In this document: in pieces, positions 57,255 to 64,000 of the stretch | How positions within the stretch are numbered: the first letter of the stretch is position 1 | Layout of the letters: each line of letters begins with the position of its first letter | NCBI RefSeq assembly: GCF_000482705.1 | Contig: NZ_AXWO01000001.1 | Location: forward strand, 62,001-126,000 | DNA length: 64,000 bases | Source of the DNA: Glycomyces arizonensis DSM 44726 | GTDB lineage: Bacteria; Actinomycetota; Actinomycetes; Mycobacteriales; Micromonosporaceae | Direction of reading: 5' to 3' | Translations under genes and position numbers: made by a program | The notes under the pieces: model-generated | The model's input: the letters and a program-made list of their open reading frames with translations, nothing else | What the model was told of the DNA's origin: nothing | The model's database searches: none

Positions 57255-60200
57255 TCATGCGGCCGGACGGCCGTCCAGGCTCGCGAGCTGGGATCGGAGT
57301 ACGCGGACCCGTTCGTCGTGCGCGGCCTGGACGTCCTGGTCGAACAGCAGCATCTCGGGCAGCGAGGTGGCGAAGTAGTCCACTCGGGCGGTGGCCTCGG
57401 CCTGCTCGGCGATGTGGCGGGCGAGCCCGCCCTGCAGGCGCCGGGCCTCGTCGTCGCGGCCGAGGCGGCGCAGCGCGGTCACCGACGCCGCGGTCCGCTC
57501 GGAGTAGGTCTGGACCCGCATCGCCTGGAAGTCGCCCTGCTGGGCGGCGGCCGTCGCCCACGCCTCGCGGGCGGCCTCGTGGTCTCCCGCGGCGGCGAGG
57601 GCGTCGCCGAGGACGAGGTGCAGGTCGGCGGTGTTGGCGAGCGGGTGGCGGGCTTCGCCGAGGCCCGCGATCGGGTGGAGGGCGGCGGTGGCGTGGTCGA
57701 CGGCCCGCTTGGCCTCACCGGAGGCGATGGCCTTGCGGGCCGAGGCGAGGTGGGCCTCCTCCCAGGCGGCGAGGACGCGGCCCTCGCCGCCTTCCCAGGG
57801 CTGGAAGGCGCGGCCCGCGAGGACGTCGAGGGCCTCGCTCTCGCGGCCTTCGGCGGTGAGGAGCTCGGCGAGCTGGACGGAGAGGTCGTCGCGCCGGTCG
57901 ACGAGGTCGCGGCGGGCCAGCAGGGTCTCCAGGCGCTCGGCGGGGGCGGCGGCGCGCCGCGCGGCGAGCTGGTCGGCCTCGTAGAGCAGCCGGGCGTCGT
58001 CGGGCGCGGCCGCGCGGGCACGCCCGTAGTAGCGGGCGGCCGCTGCGGGGTCGCCTTGGACGTTGTGGGCGGCGACGCCGAGGTTGCGGAGCACGACCGG
58101 GTCTTCGGTGGTGGTGGCGGTCTCCCAGGCGGCGATGGCCTCGTCTCGGCGTCCGGCGGCGTAGAGCCAGTGTCCGGCGAGCGCGGCGAGCACGGGGTCT
58201 TCGGGCCGGTGGCGGCGCAGGCGCGCGAGGGCGTCGTTGTCGGCGGACGAGGGGAAGCACCAGGTGCGGTCGAGTCTGCGGACGCGGTCGAGGGCGGCCT
58301 CGGCGGCGGCCTCGTCGCCGCGGCGCAGTTCGAGGTCGGCGCGGTGGATCCAGGCGAGGGGCGCGACGTTGGTGCGGCCGAGGACCAGCGGCATGCGCGC
58401 GGCCTGTTCGAGCAGCTCGGCGGCGGTCTCGTCCTCGCCGACGGACAGGTATTCGCGGGCGACGTCCAGGGCGATCGTCGCATCGTCGGTCGTCTCGCCG
58501 TGGCCCAGGCGTGAGGCGAGATCGCGGGCCCAGGCGTCGAGCGGGTTGTCGCGGAGCGTGCCGGTGACGAGGGCGGCGGCACGGTCGACCTCGCCGCGCC
58601 GCATCGCGGCGACGGTGGCGAGGTTGCGAGCCTGGGTGTGGTTCGGGGAGCGGTGCAGCAGCGCGTCCAGGTCTGCGACGGCGCGGTCTTCGGCGGCCCG
58701 GTCGGTGTGCCCGGAGGCGAGGTCGAGGCGGACCGAGGCGACGGTGGCGGCGTCGAGCCAGCTGCGGTCCCACATGGCCTTGCCGAGGGCCTCGCGGGCC
58801 TCGGCGGTGCGCCCTTGGCGGGCGAGGACCAGGCCGAGGCGGTAGTGGGCCTCGCCGTCGCGGGGATTGGGGTTGCGGCGGGTGAGGCGGGCGACGGCGG
58901 TGCGCAGGTGCGCTTCGGCGTCTTCGAGGCGGCCGGTGTGCTGGCATCGGGCGGCGAGGGCGGTGTTGCAGCGGGCGTCGCCGGGGTCGCGGCGCAGCGC
59001 CTCCTCCCAGTACGGCTCGGGCGAGCGCGTGGCGTGGCGGTATTGGGCCAGGTGGAGGCCGGTGAGGTAGAGCTCGTCGACCGAGTCGATGCCGGCGGGT
59101 GCGGGCGGTTCGGTCGCGGGCTCGGCGAGGCCGGTGTTGGAGGCTTCGGGCTCGGGGCGGGGGCGCCAGGCGATGAGCGTCTCGCCGCCGTGCTCCACGG
59201 CCAGTTCGCACTCGCCCGGCTCGACGGCCGCGTCGATGACGGCCTCGTGAACGTAGGGCGCACCGGGCGCGAGGTCGACGGCGGCCTCGTGGAGGACGCG
59301 GTCGCCGGAGCGCAGGACCACGCGGGCGCCGGGGCGCGGGGCGGTGACGGCGGCGGCGATCCGCACGCGCGTGCCGTCGTCTTGGGGATCGAAGTCGAGG
59401 CGGACGGCGGCCTCGCGGGTGGCCTGGTGGACCGGCCCGGTGTCCTGGATCGGGTACCAGTACTGCGAGAAGGTCTTGGTCTCGCCGGGCTTGAGATAGG
59501 CGAAGTCGGGCTGGTTGTCGGTGAACACCCCGGCCATGAGCTCGACGTAGGGGCCCCCGGTGTCGGTCAGGTGCGCGTCCCAGGCCCAGCCGAAGGGCGC
59601 GTTGCCCCACGTCCATTGCTTCTTGCCGGGGGCGATGCGGTGGTCGGCCCAGTGGACGAACCCGGCGCGGGCGCCGTGGTCGTAGCCGCCGAAGAAGTCG
59701 TCCTCGGTGCCCAGGCACATGTACGAGGTGGGCACCGGGATGTTGCGGTACCAGTCGAGGCGGTCGCCGTCCGGTCGCTCGGGGGTGCGCCGCGCGGGGT
59801 AGTCGACGCCGTAGTAGCGGCCTTCGGCGGCCGGGAACGTGGTGGTGGCCCGCTTGGCGTGGTCGGCGACCACGCGCACGTCGGTGGGGAAGAACGACTG
59901 GTAGTCGTCGTTCGCCTCGGCGGCGACGTTGGCCCACCACAGGAACGTCTGGACGTCGTCGGTGCGGTTGACCAGGTGGCCGCGCAGCTCGATGAGCGCG
60001 CTGCCGGGGCGCAGGCGGAGGCCGTGCATGCCCTGCATGCGGGCGAACGGGTCGTGGTCGGAGCACCACACCGTCACCGATCCATCCTCATCGGACTCGA
60101 TGGACGTCTCGGTCGGCAGGTGCGTGGCGGGCCGGTGGTGCTGGGGCCAGTTGAACTCGACGCCGCCGGAGATCCACGGCCCGAGCAGGCCGACGAGGGC

Positions 60201-60557
60201 CGGTTTGACGACCTCGTTGCGGTAGAAGAAGTCGTGGCCGCGGGTCTTGTCGAGGCCGATGTGGACTCGCCCGCCCAGTTCGGGCAGGACCATCAGCCGC
60301 ACGTACTCGTTCTCCAGGTGCACCGCGTCCCAGTCGCGCGGGGCCTTCTCCTTCGCGACCTCGTCGATGAACGGCAGCGGGTAGACCGCGCCGGAGGATC
60401 CCTGGTAGACGCGCCGATCGAGGTAGGCCGGGTACCGGTCGGGCTCGCCGGGCTCGTAGGAATCGATCGAGACGGGCTCGCTCCAGGCCCGCACCGGCCG
60501 GTCGGCGATCGGTTGGGGGGCCGGAGGCAGGACGATTCTCGACTCTTCGCTGGACAT
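57255..60557 (-). CDS. DUF5107 mutarotase-like domain fused to TPR repeats
   Basis: A 1,100-residue cytoplasmic protein heading the sugar operon. The N-terminal half (about 1-470) is a DUF5107 beta-sandwich related in pattern to aldose-1-epimerase/DUF4432 folds (HLENEYVRLMVLPELGGRVH, GGVEFNWPQHHRPATHLPT, FVHWADHRIAPGKKQWTWGN). The C-terminal half is about ten TPR-like units (YWEEALRRDPGDARCNTALA, AHYRLGLVLARQGRTAEARE and so on). No activity is established that I know of; a sugar-acting enzyme with a TPR assembly arm is the natural guess. TACGGT (60570-60565) puts +1 next to the ATG at 60557, so translation is probably leaderless. Confidence 0.8.
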   Translation of the reverse strand: MSSEESRIVLPPAPQPIADRPVRAWSEPVSIDSYEPGEPDRYPAYLDRRVYQGSSGAVYPLPFIDEVAKEKAPRDWDAVHLENEYVRLMVLPELGGRVHIGLDKTRGHDFFYRNEVVKPALVGLLGPWISGGVEFNWPQHHRPATHLPTETSIESDEDGSVTVWCSDHDPFARMQGMHGLRLRPGSALIELRGHLVNRTDDVQTFLWWANVAAEANDDYQSFFPTDVRVVADHAKRATTTFPAAEGRYYGVDYPARRTPERPDGDRLDWYRNIPVPTSYMCLGTEDDFFGGYDHGARAGFVHWADHRIAPGKKQWTWGNAPFGWAWDAHLTDTGGPYVELMAGVFTDNQPDFAYLKPGETKTFSQYWYPIQDTGPVHQATREAAVRLDFDPQDDGTRVRIAAAVTAPRPGARVVLRSGDRVLHEAAVDLAPGAPYVHEAVIDAAVEPGECELAVEHGGETLIAWRPRPEPEASNTGLAEPATEPPAPAGIDSVDELYLTGLHLAQYRHATRSPEPYWEEALRRDPGDARCNTALAARCQHTGRLEDAEAHLRTAVARLTRRNPNPRDGEAHYRLGLVLARQGRTAEAREALGKAMWDRSWLDAATVASVRLDLASGHTDRAAEDRAVADLDALLHRSPNHTQARNLATVAAMRRGEVDRAAALVTGTLRDNPLDAWARDLASRLGHGETTDDATIALDVAREYLSVGEDETAAELLEQAARMPLVLGRTNVAPLAWIHRADLELRRGDEAAAEAALDRVRRLDRTWCFPSSADNDALARLRRHRPEDPVLAALAGHWLYAAGRRDEAIAAWETATTTEDPVVLRNLGVAAHNVQGDPAAAARYYGRARAAAPDDARLLYEADQLAARRAAAPAERLETLLARRDLVDRRDDLSVQLAELLTAEGRESEALDVLAGRAFQPWEGGEGRVLAAWEEAHLASARKAIASGEAKRAVDHATAALHPIAGLGEARHPLANTADLHLVLGDALAAAGDHEAAREAWATAAAQQGDFQAMRVQTYSERTAASVTALRRLGRDDEARRLQGGLARHIAEQAEATARVDYFATSLPEMLLFDQDVQAAHDERVRVLRSQLASLDGRPAA

Positions 60558-60564
60558 GCATTTG

Positions 60565-60594
60565 ACCGTACGACGGTTTGACATGACATGTCGA
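60565..60594. promoter_or_regulatory. divergent promoter region with 13-bp palindrome
   Basis: GACATG-A-CATGTC (60580-60592) is a perfect palindrome midway between the AraC gene and the six-gene sugar operon. On the minus strand TCGACA (60594-60589), 18 bp and TACGGT (60570-60565) form the operon promoter. On the plus strand TTGACA (60578-60583) is a possible -35 of the regulator gene. The palindrome overlaps both. Confidence 0.6.
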
Positions 60595-60614
60595 TGGTTG
60601 TTTCACTGGAGTGC

Positions 60615-61517
60615 ATGGACGAATCGCTTGCCTCGATCGGTCCGGACGCCCTGCCCGACGGGTTCGCGGGTCAGCGGATGCTCGTGGTGCCGCGCCGGAC
60701 CGTCGCCCAGGCGCTGCGCCACCCGGTGACCGGGAGGCTGCTGGTCACCGACGCGGGGTTCTTCCCGCACGCGGCCCGCCACGGCCGCACCCGGGCGGCC
60801 GGGGCCGGGCAGCACCTGCTGCTGGTGTGCACCGGCGGCGCGGGGTGGTGCCGCACCGACGAAGGCCAGTTCACGGTCTCGCCGGGCGGCGCGGTCGTCC
60901 TCCCGGCCGATCGACCGCACGCCTACGGGGCCTCAAGGTCCGATCCGTGGACGCTGTGGTGGTTCCACTTCGTCGGCGCCGACGCCGCCGACCTGGTGGG
61001 CGCGGCGCGCGCCTCGGCGGGCGGGCTCGTGACGCACCTGCGCGATCCCGCGCCGGTCGCGAGCCTGATCTCCCAGATCATCGACGCGCTCGACTCGGGC
61101 ACCACCACCGCGGGCTTCATCCGGGCCTCGGGGGCGGCGTGGCACGCGCTCTCGCAGGTGATCGCGACCGGGCGGCGGGCGCCCGGGTCCGATCTGGGGC
61201 CGTTCGAGCGGGCGGTGGAGCACCTGCGGGCGACGGCGCCGCGGCACACGGCGGTCACCGCGCTCGCCTCGATGGTCGGCCTCAGCACCTCCCAGCTCAG
61301 CGCGCTGTTCCGGCGGCGGCTGGGCGTCTCGCCGCTGAAGTACCAGACCCAGTTGCGCATGGCGCGGGCCAGGGAGCTGCTCGACGGCACGAAGCTGCCC
61401 GTCGCCGCCGTGGCGCGCGCCGCCGGGTACGACGACCCGATGTACTTCTCGCGCCAGTTCGCCCGCGTCCACGGCATGGCCCCGACGGCCTACCGGAGCC
61501 GCTCGCCGCACGAGTGA
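60615..61517 (+). CDS. AraC family regulator with cupin sensor domain
   Basis: A 300-residue AraC/XylS regulator. The N-terminal cupin-like domain (about 20-150: GQHLLLVCTGGAGWCRTDEG, FTVSPGGAVVLPADRPHAYGAS, WTLWWFHFVGADA) would bind a sugar. The double helix-turn-helix (about 195-295) is AVTALASMVGLSTSQLSALFRRRLGVSP and VAAVARAAGYDDPMYFSRQFARVHGMAP. It is divergent from the DUF5107/GH35/ABC operon and most likely activates it. The ATG at 60615 has TGGAG at correct spacing; earlier ATGs (60588, 60594) overlap the operator. Confidence 0.9.
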   Translation: MDESLASIGPDALPDGFAGQRMLVVPRRTVAQALRHPVTGRLLVTDAGFFPHAARHGRTRAAGAGQHLLLVCTGGAGWCRTDEGQFTVSPGGAVVLPADRPHAYGASRSDPWTLWWFHFVGADAADLVGAARASAGGLVTHLRDPAPVASLISQIIDALDSGTTTAGFIRASGAAWHALSQVIATGRRAPGSDLGPFERAVEHLRATAPRHTAVTALASMVGLSTSQLSALFRRRLGVSPLKYQTQLRMARARELLDGTKLPVAAVARAAGYDDPMYFSRQFARVHGMAPTAYRSRSPHE

Positions 61518-61647
61518 GGCGGCCTCGAACGTTTCGGAGCCGTCACGGAAACGAATGTGATTGCAACCGCGTGCATTGAACGGCGCCTCGCCGCCCCTCC
61601 GGAGGGAAGCGCTCGTAAGCTGCCGAAACGATCAAGGCCCGCAAGGC

Positions 61648-61653
61648 TAGACT
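61648..61653 (+). promoter_or_regulatory. -10 box of the second LacI gene
   Basis: TAGACT with predicted +1 exactly on the A of the ATG at 61660; a leaderless transcript is likely and no Shine-Dalgarno is present. Confidence 0.5.
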
Positions 61654-61659
61654 TTCGCG

Positions 61660-62688
61660 ATGACCTCCGCTCACGAAGCCGCCTCGCCGAGCGAACCGCT
61701 CACCATCGCGCAGATCGCGAAGCGCGCGGGCGTCTCGATCGCCACCGTCTCCAAAGTGGTCAACGGTCGGCTCGACGTCGCGCCCGAGACCAGGAACGTG
61801 GTCGAGGAGCTGATCCGCCGCCACGGCTACCGCCGCCAGAAGCGGGCCGCCCGGCCCGCCCCGCTGGTGGAGGTGGTCTTCCACGAGTTGCGCGGGCTGT
61901 ACGGGATCGAGATCCTCAACGGCGTCAACGAGGTGGCTGGCGAGCACCATCTGGCCGCGGTGGTCTCGGAGCTGGGCGGGCGCCACACGCCGGGGCGCGG
62001 CTGGGTCGAGGACGTCCTCGCGCGCCGCCCGACCGGCGTCATCTCGGTCTTCTCGCATCTGGCCGACGACCAGAGCGCGCAGCTGCGCAGCAGGGGCATT
62101 CCGCTGGTGCTCCTCGATCCCACGGGCGAGCCCGGGCACGACGCGCCCTCGGTGGGGGCGAGCAACTGGAACGGCGGGCTCGCGGCCACCAGGCACCTGC
62201 TCGAACTCGGGCACCGGCGCATCGCCGTGGTCACCGGGCCCGCGCACATGCTCTCCAGCCGCGCCAGGCTCGACGGGTACCGGGCGGCGATGGACATGGC
62301 GGGCGTTCCGGTGGATCCGGCGCTGGTGTGCGTCGGGGACTTCCAGATCGAGGACGGGCGGCGCTTCACGCGCGAGCTGCTGCGGCTGGACGATCCGCCC
62401 ACGGCGGTCTTCGCGTGCAACGACGGCGAGGCGGTCGGCGTCTATCAAGCGGCGGCCGAGGCGGGGCTGCGCATTCCCGACGACCTCAGCGTCGTCGGCT
62501 TCGACGACCTGCCGATGACCGAGTGGAACATCCCGCCGCTCACGTCGGTCCACCAGCCGCTCAAAGAGATGGCGGCCACCGCGGCGGGCATGATCGTGAC
62601 GCTGGCGAACGGCGAACCGCTGCACCGCCGCCGCGTCGAGATCGCCACGGAGCTGGTCGTCAGGGAGAGCACCGCCCCGCCGCGCTGA
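61660..62688 (+). CDS. LacI family transcriptional regulator
   Basis: A 342-residue LacI/GalR repressor. The DNA-binding domain is LTIAQIAKRAGVSIATVSKVVNG (about 14-36) with the hinge HGYRRQKRAARPA; the effector domain has RGIPLVLLDPTGEPG, LAATRHLLELGHRRIAVVTGP, FACNDGEAVGVYQAA and LSVVGFDDLPMTEWNIPPLTSVHQP, as in XylR/BxlR-like xylan regulators of actinomycetes. A promoter with a palindrome in its spacer precedes the GH43 gene 165 nt downstream; this protein is the obvious candidate repressor. Confidence 0.9.
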   Translation: MTSAHEAASPSEPLTIAQIAKRAGVSIATVSKVVNGRLDVAPETRNVVEELIRRHGYRRQKRAARPAPLVEVVFHELRGLYGIEILNGVNEVAGEHHLAAVVSELGGRHTPGRGWVEDVLARRPTGVISVFSHLADDQSAQLRSRGIPLVLLDPTGEPGHDAPSVGASNWNGGLAATRHLLELGHRRIAVVTGPAHMLSSRARLDGYRAAMDMAGVPVDPALVCVGDFQIEDGRRFTRELLRLDDPPTAVFACNDGEAVGVYQAAAEAGLRIPDDLSVVGFDDLPMTEWNIPPLTSVHQPLKEMAATAAGMIVTLANGEPLHRRRVEIATELVVRESTAPPR

Positions 62689-62793
62689 GGGCCGGTCCGG
62701 GCGCTCCCGGACCGTACGCCGGTGCGCGGCGACAAGTCGTGTGCCGCCCACTGCATCGGCCCCCGATACGACACCGAGACCCGGCGAAGCCGC

Positions 62794-62823
62794 TTGACAA
62801 AGTTGGGACTCACAACTTAATCT
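62794..62823 (+). promoter_or_regulatory. GH43 promoter with operator in the spacer
   Basis: TTGACA (62794-62799), spacer 17-18 bp, TTAATC/TAATCT (62817-62823): near consensus. A 19-bp palindrome AAGTTG-GGACTCA-CAACTT (62800-62818, only one mismatched pair) fills the spacer and would be blocked by a bound repressor. The predicted +1 at about 62829 excludes the in-frame GTG at 62824 as start. Confidence 0.75.
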
Positions 62824-62853
62824 GTGACCCGCCGTCGACAGAATGAGGTCGCC

Positions 62854-64000
62854 TTGAGCCGTCCGCCAGCATCCGCCGCCGAGCACCCGGTCGTGCCGGG
62901 GTTCCACCCGGACCCGACGATCTGCCGGGTCGGATCGGACTACTACCTCGCGCACTCGAGCTTCGAGTACTTCCCCGGCGCGCCGATCTTCCACAGCCGT
63001 GACCTCGTCTCCTGGAAGCAGATCGGGAACATCCTCGACCGGCGCTCCCAGTTCCTCCGCGGCGACGGGCGGCCCTCGGGCGGCATCTACGGCTCCACGC
63101 TGCGGTTCCACGGCGGCCGGTTCTGGTTCGTGACCACGAACGTCGGCGACGCCGGGTCCGGCCAGACCATCGTCACCGCCGAGGACCCGGCCGGGGAGTG
63201 GAGCGAGCCGGTGTTCGTGCGCGACGCCGTCGGCATCGACCCGGACCTGTGCTGGGACGAGGACGGCGAGTGCTACCTGACGTGGAAGGGCACCGTCTTC
63301 AATGGGGAGGGCGACGGGATCTTCCAGGGCCGCCTCGACACCGAGACCGGGAAGTTCAAGGACGACCCCTATCCGGTGTGGCAGGGCATCGGACTCGCCG
63401 CCTCCGAGGCCCCGCACCTGTACCGCATCGGCGAGCACTGGTACCTGATGCTGGCCGAGGGCGGCACCGAGCGCGGCCACACCGTCACGATCGCGCGCGG
63501 CGACGGCCCGGCGGGGCCGTTCGAGCCGTGCCCGGACAATCCGGTGTTCACGCACCGCAGCACCGCGAAGCCGGTGCAGAGCACCGGCCACGCCGACCTG
63601 GTCGAGGCTCCGGACGGCTCGTGGGCGGCGGTGTACCTGGCGGTGCGCCCGCACGGATTCACGCCCCAGTTCCACGTCCTGGGCCGCGAGACGTTCCTGG
63701 CCGGGGTCGACTGGGTCGACGGGTGGCCGGTCTTCGACGAGGACCGCTTCACGGTGCCGCCGGTCGAGACCGCGTTCAACGACCGCTTCGAATCATCCGA
63801 TCTGGACCTCAGGTGGGTCGTGCCCGGCGGCGAGCCCGAGGCCGTCGCCGTCCACCGCCCGGACGGCGGCCTGGAGCTGCGGGAGGCGCCGGACGGCACG
63901 CCGGGGCTGCTGTGCGCCCGCGTCCGCGACCTGGCGTGGACCGGCGAGGCCGCCTTCACCGGCGCTGGGCGCCTACGGCTCTTGATCGACGACCGCCACT
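62854..64000 (+). CDS. GH43 beta-xylosidase/alpha-L-arabinofuranosidase (partial, runs off right edge)
   Basis: The first 382 codons of a GH43 enzyme. The five-bladed propeller residues are Asp20 (FHPDPTIC, base), Asp129 (GIDPDLCW, pKa modulator) and Glu185 (ASEAPHLY, acid). The FEYFPGAPIFHSRDLVSWKQIGN segment and the beginning C-terminal sandwich (FNDRFESSDLDLRWVV) match GH43 xylosidases of the XynB type, which split xylo-oligosaccharides. No signal peptide is visible, so it should be intracellular. TTG at 62854, with GAGGT upstream, is chosen as start because the GTG at 62824 precedes the predicted transcription start. Confidence 0.9.
   Translation, partial: MSRPPASAAEHPVVPGFHPDPTICRVGSDYYLAHSSFEYFPGAPIFHSRDLVSWKQIGNILDRRSQFLRGDGRPSGGIYGSTLRFHGGRFWFVTTNVGDAGSGQTIVTAEDPAGEWSEPVFVRDAVGIDPDLCWDEDGECYLTWKGTVFNGEGDGIFQGRLDTETGKFKDDPYPVWQGIGLAASEAPHLYRIGEHWYLMLAEGGTERGHTVTIARGDGPAGPFEPCPDNPVFTHRSTAKPVQSTGHADLVEAPDGSWAAVYLAVRPHGFTPQFHVLGRETFLAGVDWVDGWPVFDEDRFTVPPVETAFNDRFESSDLDLRWVVPGGEPEAVAVHRPDGGLELREAPDGTPGLLCARVRDLAWTGEAAFTGAGRLRLLIDDRH

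Noticed and set aside
62824..62853. GTG at 62824 as start of the GH43 gene
   Set aside because: It lies upstream of the +1 predicted from a near-consensus promoter, and the extra residues (TRRRQNEVA) look unlike the family's N-terminus.

Overview
The window is high-GC DNA with dense, often 4-nt-overlapping genes and strong G/C third-position bias, typical of an actinomycete. Supporting signs are a mycothiol-nitroreductase-type protein, an IdeR/DmdR-type iron box, a stress-sigma-type promoter (GGTT-N15-GGGTAC), type 2 cellulose-binding modules and many probable leaderless genes. A Glycomyces- or Streptomyces-like soil saprophyte is plausible, but the genus is inference. I see no rRNA, tRNA, CRISPR array, complete mobile element or replication origin.

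Layout. 1-16077 is a patchwork of small enzymes, transporters and one-gene regulators: a multi-TM protein cut by the left edge, hydrolases, an aldo/keto reductase behind a MerR-type promoter, a cis-prenyltransferase, two MFS exporters, MarR and TetR regulators with visible operators, a metallophosphoesterase and a SpoIIE-type phosphatase. 16078-17540 holds two unusual non-coding stretches around a RibD-type reductase: an AT-rich cluster of a TATARCCYATAA motif and a family of GCAGGCG repeats. 17541-20489 encodes a large secreted GH30-type glycosidase. 20552-24949 returns to oxidoreductases, regulators and small enzymes.

25055-28455 is an iron locus. An iron box lies between a penicillin-acylase-like Ntn hydrolase, joined in frame to a siderophore-type N-acetyltransferase, and a divergent siderophore-interacting reductase. 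28526-36487 carries small enzymes, a secreted-type metalloprotease domain, a membrane-anchored CBM2, OsmC, a zinc alcohol dehydrogenase and a lipoprotein/Nramp/PRC-like operon behind the stress-sigma-type promoter.

37236-42245 is a peptidoglycan-salvage operon: GH3 NagZ-like, DUF1343 NamZ-like and a serine-hydrolase AmiE-like protein, all with export signals. 42267-44323 has a VOC/AraC pair, an SDR and a cold-shock protein.

44420-64000 is a plant-polysaccharide region: GH62-CBM2, a LacI regulator, a CBM2-Cip1-like protein, and a six-gene operon (DUF5107, GH35-like, ABC solute-binding protein and two permeases, cellulase-like GH) divergent from an AraC activator. A LacI regulator and a GH43 enzyme cut by the right edge follow. 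The enzymes suggest arabinoxylan and galactoside use, with oligosaccharides imported through the ABC system; no ATPase gene is present, so a shared one elsewhere is likely.
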